A stretch of 64,000 bases of DNA, taken from Pandoraea horticolens (GTDB lineage: Bacteria; Pseudomonadota; Gammaproteobacteria; Burkholderiales; Burkholderiaceae). The stretch covers positions 496,001-560,000 of the forward strand of contig NZ_CABPSM010000001.1 in the NCBI RefSeq assembly GCF_902459555.1, written 5' to 3'. The notes beneath the pieces were generated by a model. It was given only the letters and a program-made list of their open reading frames with translations. It was not told the DNA's origin and did no database searches. A program made the translations under genes and the position numbers. Positions 26,505 through 35,949 of this stretch are shown one piece after another; the first letter of the stretch is position 1; every line of letters begins with the position of its first letter.

Positions 26505-27890
26505 ATGACAACCGACTCGAACCCACCCGCCCACCGGCGACTCCGTGCGCGCTTCGTCGCAATTTCCTGGCGCGATCTCGCCGTATCCTTCGGCCCCGTG
26601 GTGCTCATCGCGATTGCGGCCGTCTGGCTCGCGGTATGGCTCGTGAAGCCGGCACCGCCGCGCACCGTCACCCTGAGTGCCGGCCCGGAAGGCAGCTCGT
26701 TCTGGAACGCCGCACAGCGCTACAAGACGATACTCGCGCGCGACGGAATCACGCTCAACGTACTCACCTCCGAAGGCTCGCGCCAGAACGTCGAGCGGCT
26801 CGCCGACGAAACGCAGAATGTGGACCTCGGACTGGTGCAGGGCGGCGTATCGCAGGGTCTCGATGTCGACGGTCTTGTGTCGCTCGGCAGCGTCTTCTAC
26901 GCCCCGATCTCCGTGTTCTATCGCGGCGCACGCGTGACCAAGCTGTCGGACCTGACGGGCAAGCGCATCGCCATCGGCCGCGAGGGTAGTGGCGCACGAA
27001 CGTTGTCGCTCACGCTACTCAAGGCGAACGGCATCGAGCCGGGCGGTGCAACCACGCTCACCGCCTACGACGGACAAGAGGCCGCGCAAGCGCTGATCGA
27101 CGGCCGTGTGGACGCCACCATGCTCACCGGCGACACCGCCACCGGCCCGACGATGGGCAAGTTGATGCGCACCCCCGGCGTGCATCTGATGGATTTCGCG
27201 CAAGCCGATGCGTACACACGCCGCTTCACCTATCTGAATCAATTGACGTTACCGCGCGGGGTCTTCGATCTCGGACGCAATCTCCCGGCGCAACCGGTGC
27301 ACGTCATCAGCCCGACGGTCGAACTCGTGGCGCGCGACAGCTTGCATCCGGCGCTGTCGGACCTGCTCATCGAAGCCGCCAAGGAAGTGCACGGCAAAGC
27401 CAATCTGTTGCAGCGTGCCGGAGAGTTTCCGTCGGCGCAGGCGCATGAATTCCCGATCTCCGACGACGCCGCGCGCTACTACCAGTCGGGCAAGGGTTTC
27501 CTGTACCGGCACCTGCCGTTCTGGATCGCGAGCCTCGCCGACCGCATCGTCGTACTGCTCGTGCCGATCATCGTGGTGTTGATTCCGGCATTCCGGCTGG
27601 TACCGTCGCTGTATAGCTGGCGCGTGAAATCGCGGTTGTATCGCTGGTACGGGGCGCTCATCGCATTGGAACGCGAAGCGCTGGCCAACGACGCGCACGT
27701 CGAGTACCGGAGCCTTCGCCACCGGCTCGATGCCATCGAAGCCGCCGTCAATCGTCTGAAGATTCCGCTCGCCTACGCCGACCAGTTCTACGTGCTGCGC
27801 GAGCACATCGGTTTCGTGCGTCAGCGGCTCGACACCATGAATGCAGAATCGAGCGCTGCCGGAGGCGAGGAAAGCGTAGAGGGCGCCTGA
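26505..27890 (+). CDS. TAXI-family TRAP-type solute-binding protein, membrane-anchored
   Basis: About 461 residues. A hydrophobic anchor near residues 27-46 ('GPVVLIAIAAVWLAVWLV') leads into a TAXI-type binding domain ('TLSAGPEGSSFWNAAQRYKT', 'DLGLVQGGVSQGLDVDGLVS', 'GKRIAIGREGSGARTLSLTL'). A second hydrophobic stretch near 365-385 ('IVVLLVPIIVVLIPAFRLV') precedes a cytoplasmic-looking helical tail. No TRAP permease (DctQM-like) gene is near. ATG 26505 is chosen to give a short polar N-terminus before the anchor, although the ribosome site is poor. Such two-anchor orphans may act as sensors or partner with a permease elsewhere. Confidence 0.8.
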   Translation: MTTDSNPPAHRRLRARFVAISWRDLAVSFGPVVLIAIAAVWLAVWLVKPAPPRTVTLSAGPEGSSFWNAAQRYKTILARDGITLNVLTSEGSRQNVERLADETQNVDLGLVQGGVSQGLDVDGLVSLGSVFYAPISVFYRGARVTKLSDLTGKRIAIGREGSGARTLSLTLLKANGIEPGGATTLTAYDGQEAAQALIDGRVDATMLTGDTATGPTMGKLMRTPGVHLMDFAQADAYTRRFTYLNQLTLPRGVFDLGRNLPAQPVHVISPTVELVARDSLHPALSDLLIEAAKEVHGKANLLQRAGEFPSAQAHEFPISDDAARYYQSGKGFLYRHLPFWIASLADRIVVLLVPIIVVLIPAFRLVPSLYSWRVKSRLYRWYGALIALEREALANDAHVEYRSLRHRLDAIEAAVNRLKIPLAYADQFYVLREHIGFVRQRLDTMNAESSAAGGEESVEGA

Positions 27891-28023
27891 GCATCTCAAA
27901 GTCATGCTTATGCGATTCATAATCAGCACCAGCTTTTCTTATGAACGGACAAAGCGCAAACTGCTGACAGTCCTGGGCCGGAACACCGGCCCGTCGTGAA
28001 ATTCAACGTCCTGGTCTGTTCGT

Positions 28024-28617
28024 ATGCCGTCGTCCTCCTCACCTTCCTCCGCTCCCGGTGCACCGCAACGCGCCGGCGTCGAACTGGCGCGCAGCGCATG
28101 CACGGTGCGCGCCGTGTGCGACGAGGATCTGCCGGCCATCACGGCCATCTACGCCCATCATGTGCGTACCGGCACCGCATCGTTCGAGGAAGTGCCGCCC
28201 GACGAGGCCGAAATGCGCTCCCGTTGCGCGAAGGTGCTCGACGCGGGACTGCCGTATCTCGTCGCCGAACGCGACGGCAAGCTGCTCGGCTATGCGTACG
28301 CCACGCATTACCGGCCGCGTTCGGCCTACCGCTTCACGCTGGAAGACTCCGTGTATATCGCCGCCGATACGACCGGGCAGGGCGTGGGTCGCGCGCTGCT
28401 GCTCACGCTCATCGCGCGCTGCGAAGGCGGTCCGTGGCGGCAGTTGATTGCCAACGTCGGCGACAGCGGCAATGCGGCGTCGCTCGCCCTGCATACCGCG
28501 TGCGGCTTCGTGCAGGCCGGCGTGCTCAAATCCGTCGGCTTCAAGTTCGGCCGCTGGATCGACACCGTGCTCATGCAACGGCCGCTGAGCGCGGGCGACA
28601 CGACGCTGCCGGCCTGA
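28024..28617 (+). CDS. GNAT-family N-acetyltransferase (phosphinothricin acetyltransferase type)
   Basis: 197 residues. The acetyl-CoA fold is shown by 'VRAVCDEDLPAITAIYAHHV', 'GTASFEEVPPDEAEM', 'PYLVAERDGKLLGYAYATHY' and the P-loop-like 'SVYIAADTTGQGVGRALLLT'. The C-terminal block 'LHTACGFVQAGVLKSVGFKF' matches the Pat/Bar/YncA group, whose members acetylate phosphinothricin, methionine derivatives or related amino acids. The first 25 residues are Ser/Pro/Ala-rich and may not all be translated. No operon partner is evident; it converges with the GST-like gene, 13 bases between stops. Confidence 0.83.
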   Translation: MPSSSSPSSAPGAPQRAGVELARSACTVRAVCDEDLPAITAIYAHHVRTGTASFEEVPPDEAEMRSRCAKVLDAGLPYLVAERDGKLLGYAYATHYRPRSAYRFTLEDSVYIAADTTGQGVGRALLLTLIARCEGGPWRQLIANVGDSGNAASLALHTACGFVQAGVLKSVGFKFGRWIDTVLMQRPLSAGDTTLPA

Positions 28618-28630
28618 CCCGCCCGCCGCG

Positions 28631-29368
28631 TTAAAACGGCGAGGCGCGATCCAGTTCCTTGTAGTGGCGGAAGATGCCGGTAGTGTTGAACGGGGTGCGG
28701 CGCGACGACTTCAGATACGCTGCGATCCGCGGCACGCGCGCCACGGCGTCATGCGTCGCCTGACAGCGTGGAAACGCCTTGGCGAATCCCGACATCACGC
28801 GCGGGAATGCGTAACGCAGGCCCTCGACGACCTGAAACAGCGAAAGGTCGGCATACGACATCGCGCCTTCGGAAAGCCAGCCACCGGCGTACGGATTGTT
28901 CGCCAGCACACGTTCGAAGTAACCTAAGAATTTCGGCAGACGGTAGTCGATCAGTTCCGCGGTGCGCTTGCGCGCTTCCATGCGTTGATTGCTGTAGTAC
29001 AGACGACTCGCGATGGGATGGTGAGCGTCGTGCACTTCGGCCACGAGATCGGCCAACGTCAGTTGCAACTGGTTGACCCAGCGGCGCGCACGGGGCGACT
29101 CGCCCACGAGGCCGAGCAACGGCCCGAGATACGCCAGAATGTTTGCCGTCTGCCCGATCAGTTCGTCGCCCACGCGCAGGAAGGGCGGCGCAAAGGGCGG
29201 GTCGGTGCACACGGGATCGTCCATCGTGCGCAACAGGCCGTCCATGCCCTGACCGGGCGGCTTGCCCTGCACGATCTCGACATACGACGTGCCGGTAGCC
29301 TCGAAGGCGAGGCGGACAAACTCGCCGCGCCCTTGCAGGCCCGGCCAATAGAACAGTTCGAAGGTCAT
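28631..29368 (-). CDS. Glutathione S-transferase-like protein
   Basis: 245 residues. An N-terminal thioredoxin-like domain begins MTFELFYWPGLQGRGEFVRL, resembling the sigma/alpha-class start with Tyr then Gly-Arg-Gly-Glu. 'PFLRVGDELIGQTANILAYL' is the cis-Pro/Gln-Thr glutathione site, and the helical C-terminal domain has 'LTLADLVAEVHDAHHP' and 'EGAMSYADLSLFQVVEGLRY'. It lies 16 bases after wspR on the same strand, so it may ride on the wsp transcript although its function seems unrelated. Confidence 0.82.
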   Translation of the reverse strand: MTFELFYWPGLQGRGEFVRLAFEATGTSYVEIVQGKPPGQGMDGLLRTMDDPVCTDPPFAPPFLRVGDELIGQTANILAYLGPLLGLVGESPRARRWVNQLQLTLADLVAEVHDAHHPIASRLYYSNQRMEARKRTAELIDYRLPKFLGYFERVLANNPYAGGWLSEGAMSYADLSLFQVVEGLRYAFPRVMSGFAKAFPRCQATHDAVARVPRIAAYLKSSRRTPFNTTGIFRHYKELDRASPF

Positions 29369-29384
29369 GTACCCCCCTCAGGCT

Positions 29385-30428
29385 TCAGGAAGCGCCCGGC
29401 TGCATCTCCACGCGATTCTTGCCCTGTTGTTTGGCGCGATAGAGCGCCAGATCCGCCGACTCGATCAACGAGGTCGACGCCATGTGAGTGCGCGGGACCA
29501 ACGCGGCGCCGCCGAGGCTGATCGTCACATGGCGGCCGCTGGCCGAACCCACGTGGGGAATCGCCATCGCGTCGATCTGAGCGCGCACCTTCTCGGCGAT
29601 GACGGCTGCGCCGTCGCCCGTCGTATTCGGCAGGACCATCACGAACTCCTCGCCACCGAAGCGCGCGGCAAGATCGGCCGGACGCGACGCGGCATCGGCA
29701 ATCGTGCGGGCAATGCGACGCAGCACGTCGTCACCCGCGATGTGGCCGTACGTGTCGTTATAGATCTTGAAGTTATCGACGTCGATCATCAGCAACGCCA
29801 TCTCGCGCTGCTCGCGCAACGCGCGACGCCATTCCGCACCGAAGTACTCGTCGAAATAGCGGCGGTTCGCCAACCCGGTGAGGCCATCGGAATGCGTCAG
29901 CCGCTGCAACTCCAGATTCGTTTCCAGCAACTGCTGCTGACTCTCGCGCAGCGCACGGTACGCCTCATCGCGCTGAAGCAGGTTCATGTACGAGCGCGAG
30001 TGGTAACGAATGCGGGCCACCAGCTCGATGGTGTCGGGCAGCTTCACCAGATAGTCGTTGGCCCCCGCCGCGAAGGCTTCGCGCTTGACCGTCGACTCTT
30101 CCTTCGTCGAGAGCACGATGATCGGAATGTCGCGCGTGAGCGGACTGCCGCGATACTGCCGTACCAGCGACAGACCGTCGGTGCCCGGCATCACCAGATC
30201 CTGCAGGATCACGGTCGGGCGCGTCTGTTCTGCCACGCGCAGTGCATCTTCGGGATTCGCGCAGTAGTGGAAGTCGATATTCGGCTCGTTGGTCAACGCT
30301 CGCCGAATCGCTTCGCCGACCATCGCCTGATCGTCGACGAGCAACACCATCGCCGACGAATCGTTCAGGCTGCTCGCGGCGCCTAGCGTTTGCTCCGCCG
30401 GCTTCGGTTGACGTGGGGTCGTGGTCAT
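29385..30428 (-). CDS. wspR: Diguanylate cyclase response regulator WspR
   Basis: Makes cyclic di-GMP when phosphorylated by WspE. 347 residues: a receiver domain with Asp77 ('VILQDLVMPGTDGLSL') and Lys in 'DYLVKLPDT', a coiled linker about 145-175, and a GGDEF domain with active-site GGEEF at 258-262. The inhibitory RxxD site (RPAD, 249-252) is intact, so product feedback is expected. Last gene of the wsp set, 13 bases after wspF. Identity rests on the architecture and the full Wsp neighbourhood. Confidence 0.93.
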   Translation of the reverse strand: MTTTPRQPKPAEQTLGAASSLNDSSAMVLLVDDQAMVGEAIRRALTNEPNIDFHYCANPEDALRVAEQTRPTVILQDLVMPGTDGLSLVRQYRGSPLTRDIPIIVLSTKEESTVKREAFAAGANDYLVKLPDTIELVARIRYHSRSYMNLLQRDEAYRALRESQQQLLETNLELQRLTHSDGLTGLANRRYFDEYFGAEWRRALREQREMALLMIDVDNFKIYNDTYGHIAGDDVLRRIARTIADAASRPADLAARFGGEEFVMVLPNTTGDGAAVIAEKVRAQIDAMAIPHVGSASGRHVTISLGGAALVPRTHMASTSLIESADLALYRAKQQGKNRVEMQPGAS

Positions 30429-30441
30429 GATTTACGTCCTG

Positions 30442-31449
30442 TCATACAGTTCCAAACAACGCCGCCAACTGTGGCGCAATGGTCGGTAGCGCCAGAATCT
30501 CCGACGCTGCGCCCGCTTCGGCTGCCGCTTTGGGCATGCCGTACACGGCACTTGTCGCGCGATCCTGTGCAATCGTAATAAAGCCACGCGCACGCATGGC
30601 GCCAAGCCCGGACGCGCCATCGCGTCCCATGCCCGTGAGCAGCACACCCACCGCGCTCGAGCGCCAGTTCTCGGCCACGCTTTGCAGGAAAACATCGATG
30701 GATGGCCGGTAAACGGCGTCCTTCGGCTCGTCGGTATACACGCAACGGCCGCTCGCCTCGACACGCAGATGACGATTGCCGCCTGCGAGCAGCACCACCC
30801 CCGCCGCCGGGCGCTCGCCCGCCTGCGCCAGACGCACGGTAAGCGGTGTTTGCTGATCGAGCCAGGTCGCCATGCCGGGGGTGAACGCATCGTCCACATG
30901 CTGTACGACGATCACGCCCGCGGCGAAGTTCGCGGGCAGCCGTCCGAGCAGCGTTGCGAGCGCGGCCGGCCCGCCAGCGGACGCACCGATGGCCACCAGC
31001 GCGTCGGTACCCGTAGCGGCGATGGGTGCGATCACGGGTTGCGGCACCCGTGCATCGGCCTGCTGGGCAGCAATGGCGTCGATCTTCGCGAGCAGCGACG
31101 ACGCCGGGCGCGCCAGATCCGACGCCCCGAGCACCGGCGTGTCGACGGCGTCCACGGCGCCCGCCCCCATCGCGTCGAACACGAGGCTCGCATGATGGCC
31201 GACGTCCGAGGTCACGATGAGAATCGGGCAGGGCGTGCGGCGCATGATCTCGCGTGTGGCGGCCACGCCGTCCATCACCGGCATGACAAGATCCATCAGC
31301 ACGAGATCCGGCGGCGCAGGCGCACACATCGCCACCGCCTGTGCGCCGTCGTGCGCCACCCAGGCCACATCGAATCCCGGGCGTCGCGCGAGCGTGCGGC
31401 GCAGCGCTTCGACGGCGACGATCGAATCGTTCACGATCCCGATTTTCAT
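30442..31449 (-). CDS. wspF: Chemotaxis-type protein-glutamate methylesterase WspF
   Basis: Removes methyl groups from WspA and resets the system. 335 residues: a CheB receiver (Asp53 in 'LVLMDLVMPVMDG') and a C-terminal methylesterase with Ser in IGASAGGP, His in 'VVQHVDDAF' and Asp in 'GMGRDGASG'. The start overlaps the wspE stop (ATGA). Loss of WspF in other bacteria locks the pathway on and gives wrinkled colonies; here the gene looks intact. Confidence 0.93.
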   Translation of the reverse strand: MKIGIVNDSIVAVEALRRTLARRPGFDVAWVAHDGAQAVAMCAPAPPDLVLMDLVMPVMDGVAATREIMRRTPCPILIVTSDVGHHASLVFDAMGAGAVDAVDTPVLGASDLARPASSLLAKIDAIAAQQADARVPQPVIAPIAATGTDALVAIGASAGGPAALATLLGRLPANFAAGVIVVQHVDDAFTPGMATWLDQQTPLTVRLAQAGERPAAGVVLLAGGNRHLRVEASGRCVYTDEPKDAVYRPSIDVFLQSVAENWRSSAVGVLLTGMGRDGASGLGAMRARGFITIAQDRATSAVYGMPKAAAEAGAASEILALPTIAPQLAALFGTV

Positions 31450-33857
31450 GATCCCGACTCCCCGATGAGATCCACCACGGCACGCAGCAGCGTGTCGTCG
31501 TGGAAGCTGCCTTTCGCAAGGTAATAATCCGCGCCCGCGTCGAGTCCGCGCTGGCGATCTTCCTCGCGATCCTTGTATGAAACGATCATGACCGGTACAT
31601 CGGCAGTGCGCGCGTCGCGCTTGATGAGCGAGACCAGTTCGATGCCGTCCAGGCGCGGCATGTCGACGTCCGTAATCACCATGTCGAAGGTTTCGCTGCG
31701 CACGGCATTCCAGCCATCCATGCCGTCGACGGCAACGCTGACGTCGTAGCCGCGCGCGGCGAGCAGTTTGCGCTCGAGTTCGCGCACGGTCAGGGAATCG
31801 TCGACGACCAGCACGCGCTTGCGGCTACGCCCGCTCGCCTGTGCGGCTCGCACTGGCAGCCGTTCGAGCGCCCCCATCTCCACGGCCTTCGCAATCGAGC
31901 GCACCAGATCGGCCGTATCGATGATGAGCAGCGGCGAGCCGTCTTCGGTGAGCGCACCGGCAGCGATGTTGGGCACCTTGCCCAGCCGCGTATCCAAAGG
32001 CTGCACAACGAGCATACGTTCGCCGAGGAATTTGTCGACGGCCAGACCGTAGCGCGCATCGCCCTCGCCGAACACGACCACCGGCTGATCGCCGGCCACC
32101 GCAACAGGTTCGCTGCCGCACAACACCTGCTGCGCACTCACCAGCCCGATCTGATTGCCGTCCAGCGTAAAGTGCGGGCGGCCTTCGAGCATGTCGATAT
32201 TCTCCTGCGGCAGCGCCAGCGTGCGCGACAGACTCGACAGCGGCAGTGCATACGGCTCGCCGTCGATCTCGACAAGCAAACTGCGCACCACCGAAAGCGT
32301 CAGCGGCAATTGCAGGACGAACTTCGTGCCGCGCCCCGGCGCATGCTCGATGCGCACCGTGCCGCGCACCAGCGCCGCCATGGCCCGCACCGCATCGAGG
32401 CCGACGCCTCGGCCCGAGACATCCGTCACCGTATCGCGCAGTGTGAAGCCGGGCAACATCAGGAATTCGAGCAGTTCGTTGTCGTCGAGCTGCTGCGCGG
32501 TGTCTTGTGCAACCAGCCCACGTGCGATGACCGATCGCCGCACGCGCTCGAGATCGATACCTGCGCCGTCGTCGGCCACGCTCACAAGCAGCAGACCCGC
32601 GCTGTGCCGCGCACTCAGCGTAATGACACCCTCGGCAGGTTTGCCTGCCGCAGCACGCTCGGCCGGGCTCTCCAGTCCGTGGTCGACGGCGTTACGCAGC
32701 AAATGGCCCAATGGCGCTTCGAGCTGATCGAGAATGTCGCGGTCGACTTGCGTGTCCGCACCGCGAATTTCCAGCCGCGCCGGTTTGCCGAGCGCGCGGC
32801 CCAGATCGCGCACCATGCGCGCGAATCCGCACAGCCGGTCGTCGAGCGGCCGCATACGGCAAGCGAGCGCTTCGTCGTACAACCGCTGCGACAGTTGCGT
32901 CGAGCGCCGGTCGAACTGGTCAAGTTCGCGGATCTGTTCGGCCAGCAACGATCCGCCTACACCGAGTGCACGCCGCAGATCGGCCAGTGCCGCGAGAAGC
33001 TGCTGACGATCTTCGTCGGAACGATCTGCCGCTTGCGCGAGCGCCGAGCTTACCCGGTCGAGCGCATCGCCCGCTTCGTGCTGGTGCCGCTTGAGCCGTT
33101 GCAGCGATTGTGCGAACGGCTGCGACCAGCGCGAAGCCACCAACGCCTCGCTCGATAGCCGCAATAACCGGTTCAGGCTGTCGGCCGATACGCGCAGCGC
33201 GCGCGAGGCGTGGTCCGTGCCTTCATCGTCTTCTCGCGCGCGATATTCGGGGTGCGCGGGGTGCGCGGGGTGAGCGGGCGGGTGGGTATCCCGCGTGTCG
33301 TGCGACGCGGGGGTAAGCGGTGGTGCCTCCGCCCCCGCAGGTACCGGCCGGGACTCAACGGATGGCTGCGCCGTCTCCATGCCATAGCTGGCGTAATCGA
33401 ACGCCGTGGGCGCATGTGAGGTGGCAGCTTCCGGCGTCGCGCCGCTCGTCAACGTGGCGAGTTGTTCGGTGAGCACGGAAACGAAGGTGTCGATCTCGGC
33501 CTTGCCTGCGCCTTGCGTCCAGCCCGCGTAGCGGCCCGGTGGATGCGCCAGCCGCATGAGCAGATCCACGCCCTGCAGCAGGCGGTCGATGATCGCCACG
33601 TCAAGAACCAGCGCGCCGCGTTGCGCCGCCACGAAGGCGTCTTCGAGCACGTGCGCGAGCGAGACGCCGGCCTCGATGCCAACGATACGCGCCGCGCCTT
33701 TGAGCGAGTGCGCCGCGCGCATGCAGACTTCAAGGCGCGACGCATCGGCCGGTGTTCGCTCCAGCGCCAACAGCCCGTCGCCAAGGACTTGCGCCTGCGC
33801 CTCCGTCTCCATACGGAACAGGTCGAGCAATGTGGCGTTCTGCAGATCGTCGCTCAT
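31446..33857 (-). CDS. wspE: Hybrid CheA-type histidine kinase WspE
   Basis: 803 residues. The Hpt domain has His50 (MRAAHSLKGAAR), the kinase core has 'HLLRNAVDHGLESPAERAAA' and 'VADDGAGIDLERV', a CheW-like regulatory domain starts at 'LPLTLSVVRSLLVEIDGEPY', and a C-terminal receiver has 'VLVVDDSLTVRELERKLLAA' with Asp in 'MVITDVDMPRLDG'. It phosphorylates WspR and WspF. The linker after Hpt contains a short PAH tripeptide repeat encoded by a GC-rich tandem repeat near 33250-33275. Start ATG 33857 overlaps the wspD stop; the longer frame to 34286 only runs back through wspD. Confidence 0.93.
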   Translation of the reverse strand: MSDDLQNATLLDLFRMETEAQAQVLGDGLLALERTPADASRLEVCMRAAHSLKGAARIVGIEAGVSLAHVLEDAFVAAQRGALVLDVAIIDRLLQGVDLLMRLAHPPGRYAGWTQGAGKAEIDTFVSVLTEQLATLTSGATPEAATSHAPTAFDYASYGMETAQPSVESRPVPAGAEAPPLTPASHDTRDTHPPAHPAHPAHPEYRAREDDEGTDHASRALRVSADSLNRLLRLSSEALVASRWSQPFAQSLQRLKRHQHEAGDALDRVSSALAQAADRSDEDRQQLLAALADLRRALGVGGSLLAEQIRELDQFDRRSTQLSQRLYDEALACRMRPLDDRLCGFARMVRDLGRALGKPARLEIRGADTQVDRDILDQLEAPLGHLLRNAVDHGLESPAERAAAGKPAEGVITLSARHSAGLLLVSVADDGAGIDLERVRRSVIARGLVAQDTAQQLDDNELLEFLMLPGFTLRDTVTDVSGRGVGLDAVRAMAALVRGTVRIEHAPGRGTKFVLQLPLTLSVVRSLLVEIDGEPYALPLSSLSRTLALPQENIDMLEGRPHFTLDGNQIGLVSAQQVLCGSEPVAVAGDQPVVVFGEGDARYGLAVDKFLGERMLVVQPLDTRLGKVPNIAAGALTEDGSPLLIIDTADLVRSIAKAVEMGALERLPVRAAQASGRSRKRVLVVDDSLTVRELERKLLAARGYDVSVAVDGMDGWNAVRSETFDMVITDVDMPRLDGIELVSLIKRDARTADVPVMIVSYKDREEDRQRGLDAGADYYLAKGSFHDDTLLRAVVDLIGESGS

Positions 33858-34507
33858 GCGAGACTCCGGTCGAACGCCGCGCCCACGCGCAACGGATCGA
33901 GTACGCCAACGACATGTTCGCGCCAGCGCAGCACCGCGACGGCGAAACCATCGGTCGCACCCAGCGTCGTAGCAGGCACCGCCCCCATTGCCGTTTTGGC
34001 CGGTGTGACGGTGCCGTGGACTTCCGTCACGGGAAACACACTCAGATGGTGACCATGACGCAGCGCCAGCAGACGCGACGCCCCCGTGCGCAAGGGACTC
34101 GAGGGTGTGGCCCGAGCTTGCGGTGCGGGTAGCACGCCGAGCAGTTCCTCCAGCGACAGGCACGGCACCAGCGCGCCGCGCAAGTTGACCAGTCCAAGCA
34201 GCGCTCGCTGGCGATGCCCCGGCACCGAATGCCAGGCACGCATCGGCGCCACCTCTTCGATGGTCGAGACGGGTAACGCCAGCCATTCGTCGGCCACACG
34301 GAACAGCAGCAGCGACGGGCCGCGCGCCACTTCGTCCTCGCCGGGAACGGCGCGCCAGGGCGATGGGTCGACGGGCACGACCGGCAACCGGTCGAGCAAC
34401 TCTGCCGCCTGCCGATGCAAGGCATGCGTGTCGGCGTTCAGCCTGAGATTCGGGTTGCGCTCCCCGGAGGTGAGACCGGTCTCACGCGCGATTTCGCGAT
34501 TTGTCAT
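33854..34507 (-). CDS. wspD: CheW-like scaffold protein WspD
   Basis: 217 residues. After a polar N-terminal segment of about 55 residues comes a CheW domain: 'LLLFRVADEWLALPVSTIEE', 'HRQRALLGLVNLRGALVPCL' and 'VGVLDPLRVGAAF'. It links the WspA receptor array to the WspE kinase. Both ends overlap neighbours by four bases, showing tight coupling. Confidence 0.9.
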   Translation of the reverse strand: MTNREIARETGLTSGERNPNLRLNADTHALHRQAAELLDRLPVVPVDPSPWRAVPGEDEVARGPSLLLFRVADEWLALPVSTIEEVAPMRAWHSVPGHRQRALLGLVNLRGALVPCLSLEELLGVLPAPQARATPSSPLRTGASRLLALRHGHHLSVFPVTEVHGTVTPAKTAMGAVPATTLGATDGFAVAVLRWREHVVGVLDPLRVGAAFDRSLA

Positions 34508-35949
34508 CGATGTCGAGTCCCGTCGCGATGCGCGTGGTCATGAGGTTCGGTGGCCGAGGGACCAGCCGTGCCCGCCGCGCCTGCCGAGCGTTGTGTGCGT
34601 TCGGCGCGTTCGAGCAGTCGTTTGGCGCCGGCAGTGTCGCCTCGCGCATCGAGCTGCGCAGCGCAATGCACGAGCGCTTCGTAATGTGCCGGATCGAGAT
34701 ACAGCGCACGACGGTAATGAATGAGCGCCCCCTGCGCGTCGCCGCGCGCGTCTTCGACCAGTCCGAGCAAATATTCTGCCTGCGCATTGGCACGATCCGT
34801 CGCGAGCACGTGTCGACACAACGCCACCGCGCGGACGAAATCGCCGGCGTCGGCAGCAACGCGCGCCTGCTCGAGTTGTTCGCGAATATCGGCAGAGGCG
34901 GCGGCGCGCGGCGCAACGGACGGGGTCACCGGTGGCGTTGGCGGCAACGGCACGAATGCGCGTGCGGGGCCGGCGTGCGCCACATGAATCGCCGGCGTGC
35001 GCCGTTGCGCAACCGCATCGACGGGACTCACCGGCAGTGTCGTGTTGAACGAGTCGAGTGTCTCAGCAATAGGGAATACGCCAGCGGGCGAGGGCGCCAT
35101 ATCGCTTACGGGCCCGGTCGCACGGAACGAAAACGCCTGTGCGTGGCCGGTCGACGTCATCCCGTTGCTGGTCAGCGTGCCGCCTTCGGCCGGTCCGGCG
35201 AAGAGCGTCGCGCCCAGGCGCATGAGACGCAAGAGCGCGGCAATCGCGCGGCACTGTCCCTCGCGGTCGAAGTAGATCAGCACGTTACGGAAGAACACAA
35301 AGTCGAACGTGCCAAGCCGATCGACGAGCGACGCATCGAACAGATTGCCTGAATGCCAGCGCACCTGGGTACGCAGCGCGTCGACGACGCGAAAGTTGTC
35401 GTCTTCCTTCGTGAAATAGCGTTCGCGAAACTGCATCGATGCGGGCGGCCCGCGAAACGAGTTGCGGCCGTATAACCCCTCGCGGGCCACGGCGAGCGCA
35501 CGCTCGCTGATGTCGAGCGCGTCGACGGTGAATTCGTTCGCGGCGAAGCCCACGTCCAGCATCGTCATGGCGATGGAATACGGCTCCTCACCGGTAGCGC
35601 AGGGCAGACTCAGCAGTCGTAATGCCTGCGCCTCGCGCATCGTCCCGCTTCGCGCATTGCGTTCGTCGCGCGCCATTTGCGCCAGCGCCGTGAAGGCGTC
35701 GCGGTGACGGAAGAACCAGGTCTCGGGCACCACCACCGCTTCGATCAGCGCCTGAAGCTCCTGCGGCGATTGCTGCAATCGCTGCCAGTACTGCGAATAG
35801 GAGGACGCATCGTGCAAGTCATGCAGGTCGGGCGACAACGCGGCGAGCCGGGCGTGCACGGCGCGCGAGATGGCATTCGCCCCGAGCGTTTGTGCGTCGA
35901 GGCCCATGGTGTCGCGCAGCAGACGTTCGATGCTTCGCACGTGGCTCAT
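34504..35949 (-). CDS. wspC: CheR-type methyltransferase with C-terminal TPR, WspC
   Basis: Methylates WspA with S-adenosylmethionine. About 481 residues: a CheR domain over roughly 1-270 ('VVVPETWFFRHRDAFTALAQ', 'RLLSLPCATGEEPYSIAMTM', 'FDFVFFRNVLIYFDREGQCR') followed by a Pro/Ala-rich linker and tetratricopeptide repeats near residues 375-475 ('AEYLLGLVEDARGDAQGALI'). The TPR extension is the WspC hallmark. Start ATG 35949 overlaps the wspB stop; upstream in-frame codons would be Arg-rich shadow. Confidence 0.92.
   Translation of the reverse strand: MSHVRSIERLLRDTMGLDAQTLGANAISRAVHARLAALSPDLHDLHDASSYSQYWQRLQQSPQELQALIEAVVVPETWFFRHRDAFTALAQMARDERNARSGTMREAQALRLLSLPCATGEEPYSIAMTMLDVGFAANEFTVDALDISERALAVAREGLYGRNSFRGPPASMQFRERYFTKEDDNFRVVDALRTQVRWHSGNLFDASLVDRLGTFDFVFFRNVLIYFDREGQCRAIAALLRLMRLGATLFAGPAEGGTLTSNGMTSTGHAQAFSFRATGPVSDMAPSPAGVFPIAETLDSFNTTLPVSPVDAVAQRRTPAIHVAHAGPARAFVPLPPTPPVTPSVAPRAAASADIREQLEQARVAADAGDFVRAVALCRHVLATDRANAQAEYLLGLVEDARGDAQGALIHYRRALYLDPAHYEALVHCAAQLDARGDTAGAKRLLERAERTQRSAGAAGTAGPSATEPHDHAHRDGTRHR

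Noticed and set aside
33858-34286. N-terminal extension of wspE back into wspD
   Set aside because: The extra residues are Arg/Gly/Ala-rich and overlap the CheW gene. The start at 33857 overlaps the wspD stop by four bases, like the neighbouring junctions.
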